Below are positions 23,743 through 34,928 of a DNA stretch of 64,000 nt, piece by piece. The notes below the pieces were generated by a model. The model made no database searches and had not been told where the DNA came from. It was given only the letters and a program-made list of their open reading frames with translations. This DNA is from Anaeramoeba flamelloides (Eukaryota; Metamonada; Anaeramoebidae), in NCBI GenBank assembly GCA_027625915.1, contig JANTQA010000047.1:15004001-15068000 (forward strand), read 5' to 3'. The position numbers and the translations under genes were made by a program. Position 1 is the stretch's first letter, and every line of letters begins with the position of its first letter.

Positions 23743-24086
23743 TAACAATAACAATAACAATAACAATAACAATAATAATAATAAACAAAATAAATAAATA
23801 AATAAATAATAAACAAAAGGAAAAAGTTAGCGACTTTACGGAAATTATTCTTAAATCATTTAAAGACCAATTTGATGAATTAATAATTGAATTATCACAA
23901 GTGTTTGATGATATTATAAATGAAAAGAAAAAGGAAATCAAAGATCTTGATAATGAAGACAAAAAACGTTTTAAAGAATTTGAATCCTATTTGGAAGAAT
24001 TAAAAACAAATTTCGATCTAGAAATTAAAAGACAAAAGAAAAAGAAAAGAAAGCAAAATGAAATAAAAAAAAGTGAAGAAGATTAG
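20651..24086 (+). CDS. Unrecognised three-exon gene, possibly longin-like (~199 aa)
   Basis: Proposed exons are 20651-20789, 21251-21444 and 23820-24086 (139+194+267=600 nt, 199 residues plus stop). Exon 1 ends in phase 1 at a GTGAAA donor. Exon 2 begins after attttag in the matching phase (split codon GAG) and ends in phase 0 at a GTAAGA donor. Exon 3 starts in phase 0 after acaaaag. Exon 1 reads like a strand plus helix (RILITHKRGYPFI then HVSQAISDFTQSILQF), exon 2 ends with a beta-like NIIAIVFHQEKIVSY, and exon 3 is a helical, strongly charged tail (FTEIILKSFKDQFDELI then Glu/Lys-rich coiled coil). That order resembles longin/SNARE-like domains, but I cannot name a family. Exons 1-2 are better supported than exon 3, whose acceptor lacks a pyrimidine tract. 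An alternative exon after ttcaacag at 23143 (open for about 17 codons) would also keep frame with a different exon 3 start. Confidence 0.42.
21445..23819 (+). other. Proposed intron 2 of the three-exon gene
   Basis: About 2.4 kb, AT-rich. Open frames at 21978-22319 on both strands look like AT-rich noise. An (AAT)n/(AACAAT)n microsatellite occupies the 3' end. Confidence 0.35.
23682..23783. repeat. AAT/AACAAT microsatellite
   Basis: Roughly 100 bp of trinucleotide and hexanucleotide repeats just upstream of the proposed exon 3, where a pyrimidine tract would normally be. Confidence 0.9.
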
Positions 24087-25589
24087 ATGAGAAATAATAA
24101 TAAATTATATTTTCATAACACATCAAGATAATATTTCTTAAAATATTTTGTTGTTCATTGATTAGATCAATATTTACATTCTGAGATTCAAAGTCTCGCG
24201 ATTTTTTTTTTCATTTTTAAACTTTTTTTTGTTATTTTTTTTTCTTATTTTTGTTTTAATAATAATAAAAAAAAAAAAAAAATTTCTTTATGAAAAATAC
24301 AGTAGTAAAAATTTAACCTCTTCATTTTTAACTTATTTTTTCTTCCTGATAATCGTATTTAATTGTATTGAGAATAATGTATAAAGCCAATTATTCATAG
24401 TTTTTTATATAAATCAATATTTTTTTTGTTTGTTTGGAATATAATTCTTAAAGGATTAACGATAAAATATTTCAATTTCTGAAAGAATAATTTGAACAAT
24501 TCAAACAACTGAAATAAAAAATAATATCAATTATAACTTTATACTTCATTGTAATAATGTTTATTTTGAAATATTTAAAAAAAACAGCTTTGAATTTTGT
24601 TTTTTGATAAATATTACCAAATTTTTTATTTATTTAATTTATTAATTTTTAATAATTTATATTTAGTAGTTCAGGAAATTATTATCAAAATGGAATTATT
24701 TTTTTTTTAGTTTTACTTAATAGGATTATTTTGAATGAATTTATTTAGTAACAAGATATTTTTGTTATCGATTAAGGGGTGTATGTGTGTTAACTTTTGG
24801 GAATCAATTAGTCCAAAAAATTGTATTAAATCTTCCCGATATACATATGGTTTATAATATGAGAAATTTTTTTTTTACATCTTCTTCAATAAAATGTTTG
24901 AATTTAATATTTTTTAGGTATATAAATTTGAAATTCATCATTTTTTATATATTATTTTAACAAAAAAAAAATATATTGGAAAAAAAAAATAAAGTTTGTT
25001 TAACGAACTCAGGGGTGTTGGGTTGTTAAATATATATCTTTTATGAAATAAAAATAAAATATGAAACTCTATTTATTGATGAAATATTAAAAAAAAAACA
25101 AAAGTGAAGAAGGTAATTCAAATTATATTACTCTTAATTTGAAAATTTTAAATGTTTTTATTTAAAGAAATTTATACGATTAATTTTGTAGAATAAAATC
25201 TTTTTTTGTTTTTTTTTATTGTTAATATTACAGTGAATAATTAAACTTAATATCATTTTTGTAGGTTCCTATCATTTTAAAATTTTATAAATAGGAACAA
25301 TTCTGTATATGTATTAATAAATGGGATGAATGTACATTTTCAAAATTTTCTATTCAATAAAGTACAAAATCACGATTTTACATAAAAATACAGTTTTATT
25401 CAACTCCTAATCATTATTTAAGTTATTTACACAACTTAATCTTAAGCCAAAAATTGGAAAAAAACATAACAATATTTTCAACCTTTTATTTATTTAAAAG
25501 TTACTAAAATCAAAATAAATTAAAGATTAGTAAAAAATATCATGAATTATCTGGTTTTGCTTGCGGAATTGGAGCAAATTTAAGGAAAA
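24087..25589. other. Intergenic, no gene seen
   Basis: AT-rich with poly-A/T runs; nothing coding. Confidence 0.5.
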
Positions 25590-25930
25590 ACTTGCTTTTT
25601 TGATTTTTTACCATTCCCCCCCCTCGCTGAATCTTCTTTATTTTGGGAATAGGAGTTACAAAAGAAAAAGGTCAATGTGTTACTTGCATATTGTGTATAC
25701 TGAAAGCACAAAAGTATGAGTAACTTGGAAATAAAAACTAAAAAGCAAAGGAAAAACATGGTCAAAGGATAAATTTAATCAGATCAAAAAAAGAAAAGAA
25801 CAAACAAAAATTAAATAACGATCCCAAAGTGCACATTCACGATCAATTATCAGATTATTAAATCAACCAAATGTATCATGGTTGTAATTTTGGGAGTCAT
25901 AAATTAAAAGATACAATTGGTTGTTTTTTT
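25590..25930 (-). repeat. Dispersed repeat, family B, copy 3 (partial, inverted)
   Basis: On the minus strand it matches the 3' two thirds of the 9530-10075 copy: ttaataatctgataattgat, gttactcatacttttgtg and aagattcagc. The 5' third is missing. A C7 run at 25617-25623 adjoins it. Confidence 0.65.
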
Positions 25931-28619
25931 TTTTTATTTTTGATTTTTGACCAATTGCTTTTATAAACTCTTTTGAAATTTTATTTTTTTTTTCTTTTTT
26001 TTTCATTAAAACTCATTTTTCGAAAGATATTACTTTTTTTTAACATTGTAAAAATTAAAACTGTTGTAGATTTTTTTGTTATAATAAAGTGTGGTCTTTT
26101 TGTTTTTTTTTTTTTAGATTTCTTGAATTAAAACTGTTCTTTTGGATTTCTATTTTAATAAAGTAATTCTTTTTTATACGAAAATGTTTTTTTCTTCAGA
26201 ACACAATCTCTGTATCACATTTAAACGCTGAGAAATCAAATATTTAAATAGAAAACTTTCAAAAAGTTTTAAATACTGAAAAAGTTATCGCTTTTGAAAG
26301 AAAGAAAGTCTCCTAAAAACTTTCAAAAACTATCTAACTGTTTTAAAAAAAACTATATCCCTACTTTTAGAAATTATTTCAAAACAACTAATTAATAAAT
26401 ATTCAGTTTTTTACAATTCCCAAATGTTTCTTTCAACAAACAGTTTGATCAATTGTATTGAAAATTGTCTTCAAGTATTATAAGTTTTGAATATTTCCCC
26501 CCAAAATATTTTATTCAATTTATTCCCCTTAAAGATAAAAATCAAATTTGTTTTTATTAATTACCAATATATACCAATAACAACGTTTTAGATAACTTTA
26601 AAACTCAGCAATAGCTAAAATTTGCTTTACAAAAACCCTATTTTTCTTAAATTTTTGGATCTTTTGAACTGATTATGATCGATAGATAATATATATTTTT
26701 TTTAGTCTTGAAGAAATTAAGATTTTTAAACGCCATCCCCAATTATAAATAAAAAGTAAAAATGGTTTAATTTTTATATAACTTTCCATACGACTACAAA
26801 TTAATATTAACACTTTTAAAAGGAAAATATCAACCATAACTTTCCAATTCGAAAAAATGAGCCTAAAACATTTTCTTATTTAATACTAATAAATTCTAAT
26901 AAATTTCAAAAAATTTTTAGTTCATTTCCCATTTTTATAAATCTTTGAACTGTTACTTATCAAACAGTCATGGATTAAGAATATTTTGAAGAACAACTAA
27001 TTTGAGAGAGTTTCTAATCACTTGACTTCATAAATACTTTATTCAACTCTTGAACATAATAATTTCAAAAAGGAAAATCAAGTAAAAATTTCCAAACATA
27101 AATTATAATTTATCAGTAATAATCATTTTTGTAGGTAAACCAAAAGAGTAAATACTCCAATTCCAATACAATTTTTCGAACAACAAATTATCTCTCCTAC
27201 ATAAGAGGAAACAAAAAATTTGAAAAAAATTTTCTAGTGTATTACTGAATCTTTAAGAAATAAAAATGTAGAAATTACACAATTTAATCATGTGTTTGAA
27301 AGTTTAAAAACATTTGGCAACTCTATTTAAGGAGTTATAGCCATATGTAAAAAAAAACCTGAAAAAAATAACTTTTTTAAATTTTGAATTTTTTTAATTT
27401 TTTTTCCCCAATTTTTTCAGAAAAAAATACACTTTTTGCAGAAAAAAAAAGTTATCAGTAGTCAGGTACTTTAATATGTAGATTATATTTTTATCATTTT
27501 TTTTTGAAAAAATCAAGTTTGAAAATTTTTGTTAAAATTTGAGATTTTTTTTCTAATCACCAAAAATCGAAATTTCAAAATTGTTAAAAATAATTAGAAA
27601 ATATTTTTTTCTCTTATTAAAATTTTGGAAAAATAATTTACAAACATACAATCAATTAAAATAATTTTTTTTTTTTTGTATTTAAATTTGAATTTTTTAT
27701 ATTATTTTTCGCTATGAGTAGTATCATTATATTAATAGAAAATCAAATAAAATTGCAAAAAATAAAATTATGATTTCTTTTTTTTTATTCAAAAAAAAAA
27801 ATAACACATGACAATACAAAAAGGTTTGATATTTAAAAAAAAAATTGAGTTGTGATTTTTACAATTTTATGTAATAAAAATTTCAAAATTTCAAAAAAAA
27901 AACTTGAAAAATAATTGAAAACGCAAAATATTTTTTTTTACTATATATTTTTAATCAAATTTTATTAAAAATTGAAGTTTTAAAAAAATTTCTATTTAAA
28001 AACAATCATTTATAAAACTCAAATAATATGTTTGACATTAATAAAAGAAAATTAGATTCAAAAAAAAAAAAAAAAATTTTTTTTCAAAATCTCTCCAAAT
28101 TATTAGAAATATTAAGAATAAAACATATCATTTATTTATGTTAATAATTCAAATTTCGAAAATTGTATTTGAAATTTGATACTACTTAACAACAATACCC
28201 ACATTTTTATGAATTACTCTCATTTTTAACTCAATTGAATTTTTTTTTCATTTTTTTATTTATACTTTTAATTTTTTTTTCGCTTTTAAATTATCTTTAA
28301 TAAATAAACAAAATAGTAAAAAATCAAGAAGAAAAGGTAATTATTTGTGAATTTTAGATTGGGTGATGAGTTAAAATGAGAGGTTTAATACTGTGTATTT
28401 TATTAATGTCCATTTATTTTGCTTGAGGATTTTCACTTTATATGCCTTTAGTGCCCGATTCCTGTTTCAATCAAAAAAAAAAAAAATTTTTTTTTTTCGC
28501 GATTTTACTATAAATTGAGTTTAAACTCAAACGAGAAGAAAAAACCTTAAATTTTGATTACATATTCACCAAAAAAGATAAAAATACAAAGAACCTATTA
28601 AATTTTTTATTTTAGTTAA

Positions 28620-28620
<1 letters not shown>
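25931..28620. other. Intergenic, no gene seen
   Basis: The longest featureless stretch of the window: AT-rich with long homopolymers and no coding-like island. Confidence 0.5.

Positions 28621-28680
<60 letters not shown>
28621..28680. repeat. (TA)n(TG)n microsatellite
   Basis: About 38 bp of TA followed by 20 bp of TG, directly 3' of the piggyBac relic on its coding strand. Confidence 0.95.
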
Positions 28681-28681
<1 letters not shown>

Positions 28682-28710
28682 TATTATAATAAAAATAATA
28701 TAAATTATAA

Positions 28711-30487
28711 TTATTTAAATTTTGTTGTATTTTTAATGCTAATCTGATGTTTTAAGGACCAATGTAAGGTTTCAAAACACTTTAAATGTAGATGCATTTT
28801 ACATTCAAAACAATGAAATGGTGTTGATGAACTTTTTTTCAGTTGTTTTCTACAATAAAAGCAATCTGTCCTGTGATTCACTCTTTTTAAAATATGAATT
28901 CTATCAGATATGTTTGAGTTTTTTCCCAACCAATTCTTCGGCCAATTTTACTAAAAAATATTTTGTTTCTTTAGTATTAGTTTTTTTTCAAATGTTCTTC
29001 AGTATTGTTTTTTCTGTAGATTACTTGGGTGTTGTGCATGATAATTTTAAAAAAATAAAAAAGTAGGACCCTTTTCCAACTTTTATTACGATGATTAAAT
29101 AAACAAGTATGTATATTTTGATTAGCTTTGTCTACGTAATCCATTTCTTTTGAATATTGATCACATAATTTTGGTTTTATTTTTGTTGGTGATTTTTTTT
29201 CTTTTACACTCAACAGGGCTATCGTCATAACAATTTGAAACTAAACAAACATCATTTGACCCATTTTTTTCTTCTTTTTTTATCTTTAAAAAAAAGTCGC
29301 AACAACTCTTTTTGTTTCTTTCTTTTCTAATGGTGAAACTATTTTATTATCTAAATTATTTTTCTGAATCTCTTTACATAATAACAAATTTTTGTGGAAA
29401 ATTGATGTAGTAACTGAATTGCCGAAATTAAAAGTTGTAGTTTTATTTCGATTAAAATTAATTTGATTCCCAAGATCTTCTAAAATAGAATTTTCTTCAG
29501 TAATTCCTAATTCAAAATCACGATAACAAGTCCTCCATTTTCCATTTTCAACCAATTTCCCTAAACTATTTTTAAATATCTTAGAGGTTCTATCTTTCCT
29601 ACACATAAGAGTGAAATTAACACCAAGATCTAAAAGTTCTTTAACAGATTTAGTTGATCCAAAATAAGCATCTGCAATAACTTTAAAATAAAATTTGGGG
29701 TATTTTTCAAGAGGGAGATGTTTTGTCAATTTTAATAATGTTTCGTGGGTAGTTTCGTATTGTCCCGAATAAAGATCCCAACAATAATAATAATTATCAG
29801 AATCCGCTAAAACCCAAATTTTCAAGCCTTGTTTTTGTGGTTTTCTCGGCATTCTGACAATCATTTTACATCGACATTTTGTTTTGATCAATGTTTCATC
29901 AATTACAACTTGGTTGCTTAATTCCCAATTTTCCATGCATTTTTTTTTAATAATCTTTCTTACTTGATCAAAACTTGTTTTATTATTGAACCTCCAACAT
30001 CTATGTATTGCTTGAAATCTTCCCCTAGACATAGTATCTTTAATCCATTTTGTCTCTAAAATTGAATTTTTTTTTCCAATGATCCGAGATATCAGTATTG
30101 GGATGTATTCCCATAGCAATAAAACAACTTAGATAATTAAACAAATCTTTTTTTAAAAACTTTTTTGTCGATTGGTAAACCTTTTGATTTCAATTGAACA
30201 TCATTCAGCCTTCTTACCCTCTCTTCATTCAGTACATTTAGTAAAATTGTAATCAATTCTTGATCGAAAAAACTTTCAAAAATATCTAAAATTTTTGTTT
30301 TTTCGATTAAATTTTTGGTTGGGCAGCCTTTAAATTCCGGAATAATTTCTATATTTTCAATTGTTTCTGATTTAATTTCTTCTGATTGATTATCGGGAAA
30401 TCGATTATCAAGTAAAATCCAATTTTCTCTTTTTAAAAAATTCTTAATTCTTAAGGCTTCTTTTTCTTTTTTCTTATTTTTTTTCAT
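28711..30487 (-). pseudogene. Decayed piggyBac-family transposase (DDE_Tnp_1_7)
   Basis: Four overlapping frames read in order on the minus strand. 30487-30137: N-terminus with PTKNLIEKTKILDIFESFFD. 30119-29286: catalytic core with MSRGRFQAIHRCWRF, VVIDET (first catalytic Asp), MPRKPQKQGLKIWVLADS and VIADAYFGS (second Asp). 29228-28977: QYSKEMDYVDKANQN, the usual segment after the core. 28929-28711: C-terminal Cys/His domain CFYC...CFEC...HLHLKCF. All the parts expected of a piggyBac transposase are therefore present, at normal total length. Frame changes occur at least four times, mostly at A/T homopolymers (for example the T8 run near 29288 and the A8 run near 28982), so no functional protein is made. 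I could not find terminal repeats or TTAA target duplications, so the element's ends are undefined. Confidence 0.88.
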
Positions 30488-30717
30488 TTAACTATTTAAT
30501 ATATGTATCTATGAATAAGAATAAAAATATATTTAAAATATACAAGTTTAATAAAAAAACTGAATTAATCGCTTTAAAAAATTTTAAAAAAATATTTGAA
30601 AAACATGTGTCCTAATAAAAAAAATCAAAATAATTTTGTTCTTTTTCGTATTTTTTTTCTGTTGGGGGGGGTCCGAATTAAACTAATTGTTTTCTCAGAA
30701 ATTGATTTAATTTTTGA

Positions 30718-31124
30718 TACAGTCAGTTCCACTTTTAAGAGACCCAAACTTTGAATGAAATTTAAGGAACTGAAAAAAAAAATCTCTAAATTCAAGTACA
30801 AAATTTAGAATTTTAGTAAAATAATACAGTCAGTTTCACTTTTAAGGCACAAACTTTCAACGAAATTTAAGGCACAAAAAAATCTCAAATTAAGGCACAA
30901 AATTTGCAATTTCATTTTTTACAATTTATTTTTACTAGAATTTGAATTTTGTGCTTTAATTTGAGATTTTTTTTGTGCCTTAAATTTCGTTGAAAGTTTG
31001 TGCCTTAAAAGTGAAACTGACTGTATGTAAAAAATAAAATTCGAAATCTTGTGCCTTAATTTGAAATTTTTTTGTGCCTTAAATTTCGTTGAAAGTTTGT
31101 TCTTTAAAAGTGAAACTGACTGTA
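30718..31124. mobile_element. Family H MITE, outer copy split by another copy
   Basis: The outer element starts TA-CAGTCAGTTCCACTTT at 30718 and ends with the inverse at 31124. Its two halves (30718-30824 and 31026-31124) add up to a normal 200-bp unit. The interruption is a complete younger copy of the same family. Confidence 0.9.
30825..31025. mobile_element. Family H MITE, inner nested copy
   Basis: 201 bp, TA-flanked, with near-perfect arms. Each arm has three AAGGCACAAA words spaced 25 and 23 bp apart. Inserted in the central spacer of the outer copy. Confidence 0.95.
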
Positions 31125-34100
31125 GAAAACCAGATATTTTTTTCAATTTTTCTTTATTACATAGAATTAATTGTATTTATTTATTTACTTTGATTTTATA
31201 ATTTTTGATTTTCGATTAAAATTGAAAAACTCAAAATAATTAAGAACTCGGGGATTTTTTAAAATCATTTTAGTTTTCTTTTTTTTTTTTTTTTTTGAAT
31301 AACTTAGTCTGTTTTTTTTTTTCTCGAATTCCCCCCTTATGTTAATTTTTGAAAAAGTATATTTTATTTGGGCTGAATTTGATAAAAATATTTAAAAAGG
31401 GGTATTTTGAAACCAAATTTGTCACAATAGGTTTTGAAAAAAAAATTAAAAATATTAATATTATTTTTTCAAAAAATTCAGGATTATCATTTTTCTAGAC
31501 TCATCTCAAATTAATAAGATAAAGAAATTATCTTCAAAAAATATAGTTTTTTAATTTTTTTTATTATTTCTTTGATTTAAACAAATTTATTTCAATGTAT
31601 GATCTTTTTTTACTTTCAAAAGGATAATAATCGTCTCAAAAATATACTTTAGGGGTCTATTTCCAGGTTTTCTGTTTGATTAATTTTATTCATTTTGACC
31701 AAACTCAACTCTTGATTCAAAACCAATTTTTTTCAATAAAAAAAAATTTCAAAAATTGAAAAATTAATGATTCAGCTCTGATTAACTTGTATTTTTTTGT
31801 GGCAAAAAGTGGTCTTTTGGGATCAAATTATCAAAATTATTCGAGAATTAAAATAAATTTTAATTTAGCAGTTAGCTCTTCTTAAAGAAACTCTTCTAAA
31901 CCTGGTTAACTTAATCTACTCAATGACCAACCTTAAATTTCTTAAAAAAAAAACAAAGCAAAATTCTCAAGATTCAACTCTGATTTGCTTTAATTCTTTC
32001 AACTAAAAAAGTAATAAGGGGTATGATGGGTTCAAAAGTAGAATATCATAAGAAACTCAAAAAGTATTTTTTTTTCAGTAATGCACCCTTAATTAAAAGT
32101 TATAGAAACGAAAAAATAAACTCCTTCATCAAATCTTATAAATCTTTAAAATGATTATTTATCAATCCTTTCTATAAAATACATTACTCGAACAATTCAT
32201 TTAGGAAGTTTTTTTAAAAATTTTTTTTGATTAAAACCGGTAAAAAACAAAGAATAAATTTTGAATCAATTCAATTGTCTCTTGATGACCAAATAGTAAA
32301 AAGGGTTTCTCAAAAAAATTCTCTAAAGTTGTAATCCTAGAATATAAATCTTTTAATTAATTTGTAAAAATAGAAAAAAAGTTGAGGTTGTTTTTTGTTA
32401 GAGAAGTTCTTGAATCAGAAAAAAAACAAATTTGTGTGTTTTAACAACGAAAAAAATCAAAGTGTGAATAATAAAAATAAAAATTGAACGTATGTGGGAT
32501 TTTCATTTAAAACGTATATTCAACTCAGAGGAAGTGTTTTCTTACTTTTTTTTAAATCGGACTGTATTATTTTTGATTAAAATTGTGTTTTCAATAAGTT
32601 TTTTACCCATTAGATTTTGAAAATTATAATTTATCATTTTGAAAAACCACTGCTAAAGATTAATTGGAATTGTTATTTCAATTTATAATGTTGAACGCTC
32701 AAATCATTTCGAAAAAAAAATGTAATAAAAAAAAAAGAAAAGGAAAAAAATTACAAGTATGAAAATACGTTAAATCCTTAGTTGAGTTCCTATTGAAATA
32801 ATCGTAAAAATCAAAAATAATTAAAAGGGTGATGTTAAATGTATACAGACAAGGAAATAAGACTTACTTGAATTAGCTAATTTTTTAAAAAAATGGTTAG
32901 AAATTTTAAATGTTTTTTATTAAAAAAATAAAGTGGATTTGATAGAGAAGGTAAAGTGTACATGACAAATATTTCATTATAAGTGATAAAAAATAAAAAA
33001 ATAATAAAATAATTTTCATTAGGAGTAAACAGGAATCGGTCTCGAAAGTAAAAATAACAATATTTTTTGAGGGTCAAAATTTAAACTCTTTTTTTACTCC
33101 AAAAATAATTGTACTGTGTGAAACTTGTACTTATTTGACTTTCAAAAGGAAAATAATAGATAACTCATAAAAATATTTTCTAAAAATTCCAAACAGGATT
33201 TGGCTATAAGGAAATATCAATTTCTTTTTATTTGATGATTGGTTTGTTTATTACTTTTCTTTTATTTTCTTCTTAAAAAAAAAATAAGCAACAACAAACA
33301 AAAAACACTAACTCCCTTTACATTGATGTGACTACTCTTCCCAATCACATCTCCCCAAAAAAAAAAATTTTTTTTTTTTCTACTTTCAAAATAATTAAAG
33401 AAAACAACAAAACAAAAAAAAACAAAACAAAAAAAAAAAAATAAAAGATCCACAAGCTAGATCACGAAAATTTTTTTTTTGCAAAAATCGGTGGTATTTA
33501 TCTTGATTTTCTCAAAATGATTTTGTGCAATGAAATTTTGGATGTTCAATTTTCCCAAAAAGGCATATTCATCCACAAAAACTTACAATCTTGCTTACTT
33601 CTATTGCTAACAAAAAGTAACTAATTTTCTGGAAACGAATAAACTTATTCATTTAAACACAACTTAACTTCTAAACTTAACTTACTCTCTTTTATTTTAC
33701 TTTACGATTTCTAGAATTTTCATTTTTTTAACTTTTAAAATCTTGTTTATTTTTTTTCTTATAATAACTAAAAAGTGGCACAAATATTGAATAAAATGCA
33801 ATTATAAAAAGATTATATATAATATTAGAACTTGGATTTGATGTCTTGTCAAGTTCATTGGGGATATATGACTATTGAATTTACACTATGAATAATATTG
33901 ACATTTTTACTTGTTTTTTACTGTTTTAATTTATTTAATATTTTATTATTATTTTTAATATAAATTGTTTTTAAATAAATGAATATAAATTAGTTTTAAA
34001 TTATGTTATGATTTTATTTTTGAGTTATTTAGTATTTTATTGTTGAGAAAAAATGAGAAAAAAAGAGAAAAAAAGAGAAAAAAAAAGAGATATCGGCTGC

Positions 34101-34928
34101 CTAAAAAAAGTTGTTTTTATTTTTTAGTGTTGTTTCTAGCGATTTAGGGCACGATAAAAAAATGATTTTTGGATTTTTGACTTGCAAAAAAACATTGATT
34201 ATACTTGGGTATTGTTGGCTCGCCTCGTTCCATAGGAAATATCCTAAAGAAAAAAAATTAATGTGGATAAAATTTTCGATATTTCGATAAAAATGCAATT
34301 TTCATTGTAAAAAGGCAATTTTCAAAAAAATGAAATTTTTGATTTTTGGGGTCAGATTAATCAATTTTGTTTTCTTACTTAAAAAAAATCAAAAAATATT
34401 TTTTCATTTGATTTTTAAGAAATTCTGTGTATTTTTAGAGTAATCCAAAAAATCATTTTTTTTCGAAAAAAATTCAATTTTTTGAAAAAAGAATCAAAAA
34501 AAAAAGTTTTTTGGATGAGTTAAATTTGTTGAATAGGTATTGAAGGTGTTTAAAAAAACTCAAAAAAATCGAACCGGTTTTGGAAAAAAGTAATTTAAAA
34601 GTGGTTAAAATTTTTTTTTAAAAAAAAATCTCAAAAAATATGAAATTTTTTTTTTTTTTCATTGTAAAATCCCAATGAAAAAATACCTAAAAATTCATAA
34701 TTTTTTCGATTTTTAGCAATATTTAAGAAAATACTTTTCTGATTGAACTTGTAAAATATACATAAAATTCCACACAAAAAATAAATCGTATCTGGATTGA
34801 AAGAATTTTTGAAAATTTTCGAAAATGTTTCCACTTGTGTATATTCTCATTTGGAAAAGAAAAAAAAAACCAAAAAATTTCATTTTTTCAAACTTTTAAA
34901 AACTTAATATATCATCGTTTTCTTTGTG
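31125..34928. other. Intergenic, no gene seen
   Basis: 3.8 kb of AT-rich DNA. Frames at 32877-33453 and 34101-34834 are Phe/Lys/Asn-rich noise. A run of AAAAAGAGA repeats lies at 34052-34088. Confidence 0.5.

Noticed and set aside
23682-23783. CRISPR-like or telomere-like array
   Set aside because: A plain trinucleotide/hexanucleotide microsatellite without spacers or telomeric units.
30919-31146. 75-codon minus frame with repeated words
   Set aside because: It is the translated arm sequence of two nested MITEs.
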